Positions 37,423-48,389 of a stretch of 55,140 nt of DNA are shown in pieces (within the stretch, counting starts at the first letter, position 1; each line of letters begins with the position of its first letter). The stretch spans positions 1 through 55,140 of the forward strand of contig NZ_JANUXN010000023.1 in NCBI RefSeq assembly GCF_025699485.1. Direction: 5' to 3'. The position numbers and the translations under genes are program-made. The notes under the pieces are model-generated. The model made no database searches, was not told the origin of the DNA, and worked only from the letters and a program-made list of their open reading frames with translations. The DNA is from Thauera carbonicopians (GTDB taxonomy: Bacteria > Pseudomonadota > Gammaproteobacteria > Burkholderiales > Rhodocyclaceae).

Positions 37423-38433
37423 TCACGCCTTCACAGGTCTGGACGACTGGAACTCGGCGCGCAGCCTGCGCGTGGGCACCACGCCGTTCTTGACCGCCAG
37501 AATTTCAGCCATCACGCTCACCGCGATCTCCGCAGGTGTTTTACTGCCTATGTAGAGACCCACTGGCGAATGCAGGCGCTGCACGGACGCTTCCGTCTCG
37601 TTGAAGTGTTCGATGAAGCGCTGCGTGCGGCTGTTCGCGTTGCGCCGCGAGCCGATGGCGCCGACGTAGAACGCCGGGCTGTGCAATGCTTCGAGCAGCG
37701 CCATGTCGTCGAGCTTGGGATCGTGGCTCAGGGCGACGATGCAGCTACGGGCGTCGGGGGCAAAAATGCGCACGGCGTCGTCGGGCATTTCGGTGGTGAT
37801 GTGCACGCCGGCCACGGCCCAGGTATCCCGGTGTTCGGCACGCGGATCGCACAGCGTCACGGCGAAGTCGTTGAACAGCGCCATCGTCGCCACGTATTCG
37901 GCCAATGCGCCGGCGCCGATCAGCAGCATCCGGTACTGCGGCCCGAAGGTGCTGGACAGCATGGTGCCGTCGAAATGCAGCGGCTCGGGCGCGCTGGCCG
38001 CTTTCAGGCTCGCTGCGCCGGAGCGGCAATCCACCGTGCGGCGGACGAGCTGCCCCGCTTCCAGGCGCCGCACCAGCTCATCGAGCGCGGCAGGATCCGG
38101 TTCGAACTCCAGCAGCAGCTCCAGCGTACCGCCGCACGGCAGGCCGAAGCGGTGCGCTTCGTCGGCAGTCACGCCATAGCGCACCAGCCTGGGCGCCGAG
38201 CACGGCATGCCCGGGCCGCCATAGACCGTGGTGTAGCCATGGATCAGGTCGTCCTCGATGCAGCCGCCCGAGACCGAACCGATGCAGCGGCCGTCCTCGC
38301 GCAGCGCCATCATCGAGCCGGGCGGCCGCGGCGACGAGCCCCAGGTCTTGACCACCGTGGCCAGCATCAGCCGATGTCCGGCTGCATGCCAGTCCCGCGC
38401 CGCGCGCAGCACGCGCACGTCGACACTTTCCAT
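37423..38433 (-). CDS. xdhC: XdhC/CoxI-family molybdenum-enzyme maturation protein
   Basis: A cytoplasmic chaperone of 336 residues that binds sulfurated molybdenum cofactor and delivers it to a xanthine-dehydrogenase-family enzyme. The N-terminal XdhC/CoxI domain contains VVKTWGSSPRPPGSMM and GSVSGGCIEDDL. The C-terminal Rossmann-like domain has LLIGAGALAEYVATMALFND and YVGAIGSRRNANSRT. Its ATG shares a base with the stop of the nucleotidyltransferase gene (TGATG). It ends the four-gene operon whose first two genes encode the target enzyme, which makes the partner clear. Confidence 0.92.
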   Translation of the reverse strand: MESVDVRVLRAARDWHAAGHRLMLATVVKTWGSSPRPPGSMMALREDGRCIGSVSGGCIEDDLIHGYTTVYGGPGMPCSAPRLVRYGVTADEAHRFGLPCGGTLELLLEFEPDPAALDELVRRLEAGQLVRRTVDCRSGAASLKAASAPEPLHFDGTMLSSTFGPQYRMLLIGAGALAEYVATMALFNDFAVTLCDPRAEHRDTWAVAGVHITTEMPDDAVRIFAPDARSCIVALSHDPKLDDMALLEALHSPAFYVGAIGSRRNANSRTQRFIEHFNETEASVQRLHSPVGLYIGSKTPAEIAVSVMAEILAVKNGVVPTRRLRAEFQSSRPVKA

Positions 38434-38993
38434 CAGACTGCTCCCCGGGTTTCGAGCAGGGCCTCGGCCCGTGCCAGATCGTCCAGCGTGTCGATGTCCA
38501 GGACGATGCCCTCATCGTCCAGCTCCATGTCCAGCACCCTCCCCGCCTGCCGCTGCGCCCGCACGACGGCAGCCGCACCCGCATCGCCGCCCAGTGCCAT
38601 CAGCGCCGCGCGGCATTCGCGGCCGAAGCCGACCGGGTGGCCTTGCCGTGCATTCCAGAACGGCATGACCACCGGATGCGAAGCCAAGCCCTCCGCCACC
38701 CGCAGCAGGCTGCGGGCGTCGACCAGCGGCAGATCGCCCGGCAGGATCAGCCAGCCGGCGGCATCGGTCGTGGCAGCGACGCCGCGGGCGATGGAGTCGC
38801 CCATGCCATCCGTGCCGTTTGCCGGCCGCACGACATGACAAGCCAGGCCCGACGCGGCGACGCGGCGCAGCACATGCTCGAGCACCGGCACGCCGGCCAG
38901 CAGCGCATCGAGCTTGTGCGTGCTGCCGCCGGCGCGGGCGAAGCGCTCGCCCCGCCCGGCGGCCAGCACGATCACGGTGGGCGCTTGCTGCAC
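38433..38993 (-). CDS. MocA-type molybdenum cofactor nucleotidyltransferase
   Basis: An NTP-transferase of 186 residues resembling MocA/MobA, which attaches CMP (or GMP) to molybdopterin; the cytosine form is used by xanthine-dehydrogenase-family enzymes. The nucleotide-binding motif is VIVLAAGRGERFARAGG near residues 7-23, with the lysine in THKLDALLAG. LILPGDLPLVDA carries the metal-binding aspartate, and HPVGFGRECRAALMAL completes the family pattern. It lies six bases after the catalytic subunit gene and overlaps xdhC by one base. MocA rather than MobA is inferred from the operon partner. Confidence 0.9.
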   Translation of the reverse strand: MQQAPTVIVLAAGRGERFARAGGSTHKLDALLAGVPVLEHVLRRVAASGLACHVVRPANGTDGMGDSIARGVAATTDAAGWLILPGDLPLVDARSLLRVAEGLASHPVVMPFWNARQGHPVGFGRECRAALMALGGDAGAAAVVRAQRQAGRVLDMELDDEGIVLDIDTLDDLARAEALLETRGAV

Positions 38994-38999
38994 GTCGCG

Positions 39000-41287
<2,288 letters not shown>

Positions 41288-41291
<4 letters not shown>

Positions 41292-41761
41292 TGCCGGCCC
41301 CCCGAAACCAGGCTGCCCGCTGCCTGCTCGATGGCAGCGCGGATGCGCGGGTAGGTGCCGCAACGACAGATGTTGCCGCTCATGGCATCGTTGATCTGCT
41401 GCTCGGTGGGTGCCGGCGTGGTCTTCAGCAGACTCACCGCGGTCATGATCTGGCCGGCCTGGCAGTAGCCGCACTGGGCGACGTTGTTCTCCGCCCAGGC
41501 CTGCTGCACCACCTGGCCGATGCGGTCGGCCTCCATGCCTTCGATGGTCGAAATCTCGCGTCCGGCCGCGGCCGAGACCGGCGTGACACAGGCGCGCACG
41601 GGCTGGCCGTCGATGTGGACCATACAGGCACCGCATACCGAGATGCCACAGCCGAACTTGGTGCCGGTCATGCCGAGCTCGTCGCGCAGGGCCCACAGCA
41701 AGGGCATGTCGTCCGGCACGTCGACCTTCCTGGTCTGGCCGTTGACTTGGAGATGTGTCAT
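41288..41761 (-). CDS. 2Fe-2S subunit of the molybdenum hydroxylase (IorA type)
   Basis: A small electron-transfer subunit of 157 residues with two [2Fe-2S] centres. The plant-ferredoxin-type cluster is in CGISVCGACMVHIDG plus the later cysteine in VRAC (about residues 39-63). The helical domain cluster uses CGYCQAG and CRCGTYPRIR (about 98-142). It has no signal peptide and would be exported by Tat attached to the large subunit. It is the first gene of the iorA-iorB-mocA-xdhC operon, in a typical order for this enzyme class. Confidence 0.95.
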
Positions 41762-41873
41762 TGGCGAACTCCTCTGGGGGTAAGCGCACGGGGCGCAGAT
41801 TATGCGAGCCTGTGTTTCGAAGCGGCTCTTGTTCGAGTCCGAGGATTTTCCCCGAAAACCTCTGCTTTGATAA

Positions 41874-41888
41874 ATTAGCGAGGCTAAT
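41874..41888. promoter_or_regulatory. LysR-type palindrome upstream of the molybdenum hydroxylase operon
   Basis: ATTAGC-GAG-GCTAAT is a perfect 6-base inverted repeat with the T-N11-A pattern of LysR binding sites. It lies 113-127 bases before the small-subunit start and touches the 3' end of the LysR gene. A second imperfect dyad (GAGGATTTTC/GAAAACCTC) is at 41841-41863. The site is a candidate operator; it could also be a weak transcript-end hairpin for the LysR gene. Confidence 0.42.
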
Positions 41889-41890
41889 AA

Positions 41891-42838
41891 CTACTGTAAG
41901 CGCTCGTCAGGCGCTCGCAGGGTCTGCCCGCCCGAAGCCGCCTCCCGCAACAGCCAGTCCCGGAATGTCTGCAGCTTCGGCATGCCAGCGCTTTCCGGCC
42001 GATACACGACGTAGTAGCCCAGCTCGGAAGCGAAGCGGACCCCGGGGAACAGCCGCAGCACCCGGCCGGATGCCAGATCGTCGTGGGCCATCACGCTGCG
42101 GGCGAGCGCCACGCCCCGGCCCTCGATCGCAGCCTGCAGGACGGCCGCGGAGTTGTTGATTCTCAGCCCGCGTGAAGCCGCCACACCGGCCACCCCCATC
42201 TTCTGCAGCCACTTTTCCCAGGTCGGGAAGCCCGCATGGCCATCCATCGACAGGTCATGGATCAGCGTGGCGCGGCCGAGGTCGCCCGGCTCGTGCAAAA
42301 GCTGGCTACGCAGCAGCTCGGGCGAGCACACCGGGTAGATCTCCTCGTCCATCAGCTTCTCCGCCACCAGGCCCGGCCAGCTTCCCGCACCGTAGCGCAC
42401 GCCGATATCCACGCGCTGGGCGACGAAATCGACCGGTTTGAGGTTCGTTTCCAGGCGCAGGTCGGTATCCGGGCATGCGGCCTGGAAGCGCTCGAAACGC
42501 GGCAGCAGCCACTTGGCGGCAAAAGCCGGGCTGACGGTGACGGTCAGCACTCCGCCGCCGGCGCCTTCTTTCAGCCGTTCGAGGCCGATCGCCAGGCGAT
42601 CGAAGCCGGCCCGGATGTCGGGCAGCGCTCGTAAAGCCGCATCGGTGGCAACGAGCCTGGCGCGGCCGCTGCTGCTGCGGATGAACAAGGGCGTCCCGAG
42701 CCATTCCTCCAGGCCGCGAACGAGCTGGCCCACGGCAGCGGGCGTGACGTTCAGTTCCTGCGCGGCAGCCGAAAAGCTCCGATGCCGGGCGCTGGCTTCG
42801 AATGCGCGCAAGGCGTTGAGATGAACGGGCAGTTTCAT
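41891..42838 (-). CDS. LysR-family regulator (GcvA-like)
   Basis: A regulator of 315 residues. The helix-turn-helix is LRAFEASARHRSFSAAAQEL, then NVTPAAVGQLVRGLEEWLG, with LFIRSS after it, a pattern close to GcvA-group LysR proteins. The effector-binding domain follows (GGVLTVTVSPAFAAKWLLPR, GVRYGAGSWPGL). The ATG at 42838 is preferred over the GTG at 42841. The gene faces the SDR at 42953 and precedes the molybdenum hydroxylase operon on its own strand, so either or both could be targets. Confidence 0.92.
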   Translation of the reverse strand: MKLPVHLNALRAFEASARHRSFSAAAQELNVTPAAVGQLVRGLEEWLGTPLFIRSSSGRARLVATDAALRALPDIRAGFDRLAIGLERLKEGAGGGVLTVTVSPAFAAKWLLPRFERFQAACPDTDLRLETNLKPVDFVAQRVDIGVRYGAGSWPGLVAEKLMDEEIYPVCSPELLRSQLLHEPGDLGRATLIHDLSMDGHAGFPTWEKWLQKMGVAGVAASRGLRINNSAAVLQAAIEGRGVALARSVMAHDDLASGRVLRLFPGVRFASELGYYVVYRPESAGMPKLQTFRDWLLREAASGGQTLRAPDERLQ

Positions 42839-42952
42839 CACGGGAAAGTTTTTCTTTCAATGACAGACACTTTATCTCATTTGCTGCCCGCAGGAAGTCG
42901 GCGAAGAATCTGCGCCCAACTGCCAGCCGGCAGGTAAACAGAGAGACTTCAA

Positions 42953-43726
42953 ATGAACGATCAATTCAAGGGCAAGAAGCTGCTCGTCGTCGGTGGCAGC
43001 AGCGGAATGGGCCTGCAGACGGCACGCATGGTGATCGCTGGCGGCGGCAGCGCGGTGATCGTCGGCAGGAATGCGGAGAAAACCGAGCAAGCACGCAAGG
43101 AGCTGGCTGCACGGGGCCAAGCCTGGGCCTTGACCGCAAACCTCAGCAGCAGCGAAAGCCTCGCCGCACTGCTCGACATCATCGACGAGCAGCACACCGA
43201 CATCGACCTGCTGGTCAATGCAGCAGGCGTGTTCTTCCCCAAGCCTTTCCTGGAGCACTCGGAAGCCGACTACGACCAGTATATGAAGCTGAACAAGGCC
43301 TTCTTCTTCATCACCCAGAAGGTCGCCGCCAATCTGGTTACCCAAGGCAAGCCCGGTGCGATCGTCAACATCGGTTCGATGTGGGCCAAACAAGCCATCG
43401 CCGCCACGCCGTCTTCCGCCTATTCGATGGCCAAGGCCGGCCTGCATTCGCTGACCCAGCATCTGGCGATGGAACTCGCCCCCAGGCAGATCCGCGTCAA
43501 TGCGGTGTCACCGGCCGTGGTCGAAACCCCGATCTACGAAGGCTTCATTCCCAAGGCAGAAGTGCACGAAGCCTTGCAAGGCTTCAACAGCTTCCACCCC
43601 ATCGGCCGTGTCGGCACACCGCAGGACGTCGCCGAGGCCGTCGCCTTCCTGCTCTCGGACAAGGCAGGCTGGGTGACGGGCGCAGTCTGGGATGTCGACG
43701 GCGGCGTCATGGCTGGCCGCAACTGA
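42953..43726 (+). CDS. SDR-family oxidoreductase
   Basis: A cytoplasmic short-chain dehydrogenase of 257 residues, divergent from the GcvA-like regulator. It has [17 protein letters not shown] (glycine-rich loop), an arginine after strand 2 ([10 protein letters not shown]) suggesting NADP, NAAGVFF, the serine in NIGSMWA and YSMAKAG (YxxxK). [14 protein letters not shown] and [11 protein letters not shown] close the fold. An AGAGAG stretch precedes the start. It is followed by the AhpD-like gene in the same direction. The substrate is unknown. Confidence 0.92.
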   Translation: MNDQFKGKKLLVVGGSSGMGLQTARMVIAGGGSAVIVGRNAEKTEQARKELAARGQAWALTANLSSSESLAALLDIIDEQHTDIDLLVNAAGVFFPKPFLEHSEADYDQYMKLNKAFFFITQKVAANLVTQGKPGAIVNIGSMWAKQAIAATPSSAYSMAKAGLHSLTQHLAMELAPRQIRVNAVSPAVVETPIYEGFIPKAEVHEALQGFNSFHPIGRVGTPQDVAEAVAFLLSDKAGWVTGAVWDVDGGVMAGRN

Positions 43727-43807
43727 CCACGACGTACGCGGACAGTCGCATACACTTTCGGCGCCGGACTCCATCCCGGAATCCGGCCTGCCCCGAAGGA
43801 GACAAGG

Positions 43808-44155
43808 ATGGAAATGCAGAACTGGAACACCTATCGCGATGCACTGATGGAACGCATCGGCGATTTCGGCTCCCTGAATCCGGAAGTGATCAAAGGTTTC
43901 GCGGCGCTCGACGGCGCTGCGGCCAAGGGGAGACATCTGGACCCCAAAGTACATGAGTTGATTGCCCTGGCCGTGGCAGTGACCACGCGCTGCGACGGCT
44001 GCATCTCGGTGCACACCCAGAAAGCCGTCGAACACGGCGCGACCCGTGAGGAAATCGCCGAAGCACTGGGCGTGGCGATCGCCCTGAACGCGGGCGCCGC
44101 CCTCGTCTATTCCGCGCGCGTGCTCGATACCCACGCACAGTTGCCCAAGCCCTGA
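43808..44155 (+). CDS. Carboxymuconolactone decarboxylase/AhpD-like protein
   Basis: A small protein of 115 residues with AAGGAG at a good distance from the start. The AhpD-type redox motif is TTRCDGCISVHTQKAV (CxxC with the following histidine), preceded by KVHELIALAVAV and followed by GATREEIAEALGVAIALNAGA. Members act as peroxidase-linked thiol reductants or as decarboxylases; the intact CxxC and histidine favour a peroxidase-type thiol role. No ahpC is adjacent. It may be co-transcribed with the upstream SDR, 81 bases away. Confidence 0.9.
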   Translation: MEMQNWNTYRDALMERIGDFGSLNPEVIKGFAALDGAAAKGRHLDPKVHELIALAVAVTTRCDGCISVHTQKAVEHGATREEIAEALGVAIALNAGAALVYSARVLDTHAQLPKP

Positions 44156-44222
44156 GCCACATCGGGCGTGCGTTGCCGGTTTTATCTGTCTGCCGCGCGC
44201 GCCCATTGCCGAAAACATCTCG

Positions 44223-44810
44223 ATGCTGATTAATGCCGATTTTTCCCGCTCGGCCATCGTCGCAGCCAACCAATACCACTGGGTGGCCTCGCCTCAGAGC
44301 GGCGTCGAGCGTGTGATGCTGGACTGCGTAGGTTCGAATCGGGCCCCCGCAACCAGTATCGTGCGTTACGCACCTGGATCCTGATTCCCGCCCCATCCGC
44401 ACCCCGGCGGCGAGGAAATTCTCGTGCTGTCCGGAATCTTCTCCGAAGACGATGCCCACTATCCGGCGGGCTGGTATCTGTGTAATCCGCCCGGTTCGGG
44501 CCATCAGCCACCCAGCGAGGAAGGCGCCACCATCTTCGTCAAGCTGCAGCAGATGCCGTCGCAGGAGCGGCACGCCGTGCGCATCGACACACGGGACTCC
44601 TCACCCTTGATCCTGCTCGGGCTGCGCTGGAAATTCGGTTTCCTCCGTGCTGGTACCGGAAGGCCACCGGCCAGTGGAGAAGACGCGGGTAGAATCGCTC
44701 GACGATTTCATCATCTTCGGCGTTGCTCCTTCCCCTCCGGCGACCGCTGTCCGCCCAAGGCTGCCAACCCCCATGGCCGGATCTGCCATGGCGCCGATCT
44801 TCAGGATTGA
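44223..44810 (+). pseudogene. ChrR-type cupin (anti-sigma-like) gene interrupted by one stop codon
   Basis: The frame starting at ATG 44223 reads MLINADFSRSAIVAANQYHW, then GVERVMLDCVGSNRA and SIVRYAPGS. At 44388-44390 it meets TGA, and the same frame continues with FPPHPHPGGEEILVLSGIFS, YPAGWYLCNPPGSGH and EEGATIFVKLQQMP. Homologues have arginine at the stop position, so one C-to-T change (CGA to TGA) explains it. Cupin metal ligands (the HPH and GEE residues) lie after the stop. Family resemblance fades beyond about 44610 while the frame stays open to 44810. It is probably a recent loss of function; a sequencing error or readthrough cannot be excluded. Confidence 0.75.
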
Positions 44811-44815
44811 TCAAC

Positions 44816-45793
44816 ATGTCTGCTGCCGCGCTGCGGGAACGGCTCGAATCCCGGCAGGTTGCCATCTATTTCCTCGCAGTGCTGCTCGCCGCCGCGCTGG
44901 CGTGGCTGCTGCCGGGCACCGCGGCACTGGCGCCGGCGATCGATCCCCTGCTCGCCTTCATGCTGTTCGTCACCTTCCTGCAGGTGCCCTTGATCGAGCT
45001 GCGCCAGGCCTTGGCGAACGTGCGCTTCCTCGGCGCCTTGCTGACGGCGAACTTCATCGTCGTGCCGATACTGGCGGCGGTGCTGATGAACTGGCTGCCG
45101 GACGATCCGCTGCTGCGCACCGGCGCCTTGCTGGTGCTGCTGGCGCCGTGCATCGACTATGTGGTGACCTTCGCCCATCTCGGCCGTGCCGATGCCCGGG
45201 CACTGCTGGCATCCACGCCGGTGCTGCTGGCCGCGCAGATGTTGCTGCTGCCGGTTTTCCTGGGGCTGTTTCTCGGTGAGGGCGCGGCCCGGGTCGTGCA
45301 ATGGGAGCCCTTCCTGCATGCCTTCACCTGGCTGATCGCAGTGCCGCTGGCGCTTGCCGCCGCCTGCCAGGCATGGGCCGCCCGCACCGAAACGGGCGCG
45401 AAAGCGGCGTCCCTGCTGGGGCTGTTCCCCGTGCCCGCCACCGCGGCGGTGCTGTTCGTCGTCGTCGCGGCCGTGACGCCCCAGCTCGGCCTGGCGCTGG
45501 ATGCGGTTCGCGCGGTCGTACCGGTCTACATCGCCTTTGCCGTCGTCTCGCCGCTGCTGGGCTGGACGGTGGCGCGCGGCTGGCGGCTGCCGGCGGATCA
45601 GGGGCGGGCAGTCGCCTTCAGCAGCGCCACCCGCAACTCGCTGGTCGTGCTGCCGCTGGGGCTGGCGATTCCGGGCGCCCTTCCCTTGATACCGGCGGCG
45701 ATCGTCGCGCAGACGCTGGTGGAACTCGTCAGTGAACTGCTCTACGTAAAGCTGCTGCCGCGTCTGGGTTTGGTTTCGACACCCAAACGTTAA
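44816..45793 (+). CDS. BASS/ACR3-like membrane transporter (arsenic-resistance-like)
   Basis: An inner-membrane transporter of 325 residues with about ten helices. Segments such as LLAFMLFVTFLQVPLIELRQ, LLTANFIVVPILAAVL, LLVLLAPCIDYVVTFAHLG and AFSSATRNSLVVLPLGLAIP place it in the bile acid:sodium symporter/ACR3 superfamily. The cysteine in APCIDYV sits where ACR3 arsenite pumps have an essential cysteine (APCTAMV-type motif), but the rest of the family is broad. No arsR is adjacent. The start is ATG 44816 with AGGA upstream. Arsenite transport is possible, not shown. Confidence 0.78.
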   Translation: MSAAALRERLESRQVAIYFLAVLLAAALAWLLPGTAALAPAIDPLLAFMLFVTFLQVPLIELRQALANVRFLGALLTANFIVVPILAAVLMNWLPDDPLLRTGALLVLLAPCIDYVVTFAHLGRADARALLASTPVLLAAQMLLLPVFLGLFLGEGAARVVQWEPFLHAFTWLIAVPLALAAACQAWAARTETGAKAASLLGLFPVPATAAVLFVVVAAVTPQLGLALDAVRAVVPVYIAFAVVSPLLGWTVARGWRLPADQGRAVAFSSATRNSLVVLPLGLAIPGALPLIPAAIVAQTLVELVSELLYVKLLPRLGLVSTPKR

Positions 45794-45829
45794 GGGGCTT
45801 GTGGGCAGCAATCGCCGCCCACAAGCCCC
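45794..45829. terminator. Stem-loop between convergent transporter and catalase genes
   Basis: A perfect 13-base stem (GGGGCTTGTGGGC at 45794-45806, complement at 45817-45829) starts at the transporter stop. A second hairpin (CCGGCACC-TTCC-GGTGCCGG) lies at 45854-45873. Neither has a clear T run, so they may act as RNA-stabilising or weak bidirectional terminators. Confidence 0.55.
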
Positions 45830-45890
45830 CCATCGCATCAAATCCACTGCCGCCCGGCACCTTCCGGTGCCGGACATGGCCCGATTCACG

Positions 45891-47420
45891 TCAGGCAGGC
45901 AGCGGCACCAGCGGGTTGCCGTACATCGGGTCGTCCTGCTTGGAGGCCAGCGCCTTCTCCAGGTCGATGCCGAGCGCCTTGGCCACGCCGGCGCCGTAGG
46001 CCGGATCCGCCGCATGGCAGTTGCGGATATGGCGGAACTTGATGAACTCCGGTGCATCGCCCATGGCGCGGCCGGTGTTGCCGAACAGGGCTTCCTGCTG
46101 CGCCGGCGTCATCAGTTGGAACAGCTTGCGCGGCTGCTCGAAGTAGTTGTCGTCGTCCTGGTGGTAGGACCAGTACTTGGCTTCGCCGGTCAGGCGCAGC
46201 GGCGGCTCCTCGAACTCCGGCTGCGCCTGCCACTGGCCGAAGCTGTTGGGCTCGTAGTGCGGCAGGCCGCCGTAGTTGCCATCCACCCGGCCTTCGCCGT
46301 CGCGGTGGTTGCTATGCACCGGGCAGCGTGCCCGGTTGACTGGGATCTGGTGGTGATTCACGCCAAGGCGGTAGCGCTGCGCATCCGCGTAGTTGAACAG
46401 GCGGGCCTGCAGCATGCGGTCCGGGCTGGCGCCGATGCCGGGCACCAGGTTGGACGGCGAGAAGGCGCTCTGCTCGACGTCGGCGAAGAAGTTTTCCGGG
46501 TTCTTGTTCAGCTCGAACTCGCCCACTTCGATCAGCGGGTAGTCGCCCTTGTACCAGACCTTGGTCAGGTCGAAGGGGTGCAGGCGGTATTTCTCGGCAT
46601 CGGCCTCGGGCATGACCTGGATGTACATCGTCCACTTGGGGAAGTCGCCGCGCTCGATGGCCTCGTACAGGTCGCGCTGGTGGCTTTCGCGGTCCTTGCC
46701 GACCAGAGCTTCGGCCTCGGCGTCGGTCAGGTTCTTGATGCCCTGCTGGGTCCTGAAGTGCATCTTGATCCAGAAGCGCTCGCCTTTCGCGTTCCAGAAG
46801 CTGTAGGTGTGCGAACTGAAGCCATGCATGTGGCGGTAGCTGGCGGGGATGCCGCGGTCGCTCATGACCACGGTGACCTGGTGCAGCGCCTCGGGCAGCA
46901 GCGTCCAGTAGTCCCAGTTGTTGGTGGCGCTGCGCATGTTGGTGCGCGGATCGCGCTTGACGGCCTTGTTCAGATCGGGGAACTGGCGCGGATCGCGGAC
47001 GAAGAACACCGGCGTGTTGTTGCCGACCATGTCCCAGTTGCCTTCCTCGGTATAGAACTTGAGGGCGAAGCCGCGGATGTCGCGCTCGGCGTCGGCGGCG
47101 CCACGCTCACCGGCCACGGTGGTGAAGCGGGCGAACATTTCGGTTTTCTTGCCGACTTCGCTGAAGATCTTGGCCCGGGTGTAACAGGTGATGTCCTTGG
47201 TCACCGTGAAAGTGCCGAAGGCGCCCGAACCCTTGGCATGCATGCGGCGCTCGGGAACGATCTCGCGCACGAAATTGGCGAGTTTTTCGTTGAGCCACAC
47301 GTCCTGCGCCAGCAAGGGACCGCGCGGACCGGCAGTGAGGCTGTCGCGGTTGGTGACGACTGGGGCACCGAAATCGGTCGTCAGCTGGGTCACGGGACAC
47401 TTCTTGGTATCGTCATTCAT
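45891..47420 (-). CDS. Monofunctional heme catalase
   Basis: A cytoplasmic catalase of 509 residues that dismutates hydrogen peroxide. The N-terminus [20 protein letters not shown] is typical of the family. The distal histidine is in [13 protein letters not shown] near residue 60, the distal asparagine in [18 protein letters not shown]. The proximal heme-ligand tyrosine is in [20 protein letters not shown], close to residue 345. The length fits the small-subunit group. An AT-rich region with a large dyad lies upstream. Which kat gene name applies cannot be decided from the sequence alone. Confidence 0.96.
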   Translation of the reverse strand: MNDDTKKCPVTQLTTDFGAPVVTNRDSLTAGPRGPLLAQDVWLNEKLANFVREIVPERRMHAKGSGAFGTFTVTKDITCYTRAKIFSEVGKKTEMFARFTTVAGERGAADAERDIRGFALKFYTEEGNWDMVGNNTPVFFVRDPRQFPDLNKAVKRDPRTNMRSATNNWDYWTLLPEALHQVTVVMSDRGIPASYRHMHGFSSHTYSFWNAKGERFWIKMHFRTQQGIKNLTDAEAEALVGKDRESHQRDLYEAIERGDFPKWTMYIQVMPEADAEKYRLHPFDLTKVWYKGDYPLIEVGEFELNKNPENFFADVEQSAFSPSNLVPGIGASPDRMLQARLFNYADAQRYRLGVNHHQIPVNRARCPVHSNHRDGEGRVDGNYGGLPHYEPNSFGQWQAQPEFEEPPLRLTGEAKYWSYHQDDDNYFEQPRKLFQLMTPAQQEALFGNTGRAMGDAPEFIKFRHIRNCHAADPAYGAGVAKALGIDLEKALASKQDDPMYGNPLVPLPA

Positions 47421-47470
47421 GGCGAACTCCTGCTGCTGGTTAGTCGATAGACCCCATTGTCTGAATGGGT

Positions 47471-47498
47471 GTTTGAATTTTATGAAAATTATTCAAAC
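47471..47498. promoter_or_regulatory. Large dyad in the catalase promoter region
   Basis: GTTTGAAT and ATTCAAAC form a perfect outer 8-base inverted repeat around an inner palindrome AATTTT-ATG-AAAATT (47476-47490). It lies 51-78 bases before the catalase start in the most AT-rich patch nearby. It does not fit the spaced ATAG/CTAT pattern of OxyR. It is a candidate operator for an unidentified regulator. Confidence 0.42.
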
Positions 47499-47555
47499 AA
47501 CGAAATTTAATAGTTTCTATCGATGTCATAGGCACAGTGATCGGGCTGTCGTCAC

Positions 47556-48389
47556 TCAGGCTGCCGAGCGCCGCACCATGAATCTTTCGACATACTCATT
47601 GGCCGGATGGTTGCGGATGTCGTCCGGGCTGCCCATCTGCTCCACCTTGCCGTCGCGCAGGATGACGATGTATCGGCCCAGGCGCAGGGCTTCGTCGATG
47701 TCGTGCGTGATGAAGACGATGGTCTTCTGCAGGCGCTGCTGCAGGGCCAGCATCTGGTCCTGCATGTCCCGGCGTATCAGCGGGTCCAGCGCCGAAAAAG
47801 CTTCGTCCATCAGCAGGACGTCGGCGTCGATCGCCAGCGCGCGCGCCAGCCCGACTCGCTGGCGCATGCCTCCCGACAGCTCGTCGGGGTAGTTGTTTTC
47901 ATAACCGAGCAGCCCCACCCGCTCCAGCCAGACGGCTGCCTTCTTGCGCGCTTGCGCCTGGCTTTCGCCGCGGACATCGAGGCCGAAGGCCACGTTGTCG
48001 ATGACGTTGACGTGCGGCAGCAGGCCGAAATTCTGAAACACCATGCTGACGCGGTGCCGGCGCAGCTCGCGCAGGTCGGCCATGCTCAAGTCCAGGATGT
48101 TGCTGCCGTCGATCAGGATCTGCCCGGCCGAAGGGTCGATCAGCCGATTCAGATGACGGACCAGGGTGGACTTGCCCGATCCCGACAAGCCCATGATGCA
48201 GGATATCTGCCCCGCGGCGAGCGTGGCACTGACCCCGGCCAGGCCCACGTTGCAGCCGGTCTCGGCCTGGACGCTGGCCTTGTCGCAGCCCTGGCGCAGG
48301 AGCTCGACCGCCCTGGCCTCCTGCGGCCCGCCTTCGCGCGGGCCGAAAACCTTGTACACGTCGCGTATCTCTATCTTGGCCTCGCTCAT
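47556..48389 (-). CDS. Glycine betaine/proline-type ABC transporter ATPase (ProV/OpuAA-like, without CBS domains)
   Basis: The ATPase of a quaternary-amine importer, 277 residues. It has the family N-terminal insertion (AVELLRQGCDKASVQAETGC) before the core. Walker A is [16 protein letters not shown], the Q loop VFQNFGLLPHVNV, the signature LSGGMRQRVGLARAL, Walker B VLLMDEAFSALDPL and the H switch FITHDIDEA, all matching ProV. The C-terminal CBS pair that senses ionic strength in ProV/OpuA is absent; the protein ends at YVERFMVRRS. Its start overlaps the permease stop by four bases (ATGA), and it is the last gene of the unit. Confidence 0.92.
   Translation of the reverse strand: MSEAKIEIRDVYKVFGPREGGPQEARAVELLRQGCDKASVQAETGCNVGLAGVSATLAAGQISCIMGLSGSGKSTLVRHLNRLIDPSAGQILIDGSNILDLSMADLRELRRHRVSMVFQNFGLLPHVNVIDNVAFGLDVRGESQAQARKKAAVWLERVGLLGYENNYPDELSGGMRQRVGLARALAIDADVLLMDEAFSALDPLIRRDMQDQMLALQQRLQKTIVFITHDIDEALRLGRYIVILRDGKVEQMGSPDDIRNHPANEYVERFMVRRSAA

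Noticed and set aside
44388-44390. In-frame TGA in the cupin gene read as selenocysteine
   Set aside because: Homologues carry arginine there, no stem-loop resembling a SECIS was seen just downstream, and the gene ends atypically; a nonsense mutation is simpler.
47507-47532. ATAG/CTAT tetranucleotides before catalase as an OxyR site
   Set aside because: ATAG and CTAT are separated by three bases instead of seven on one side, and the fourth element is missing.
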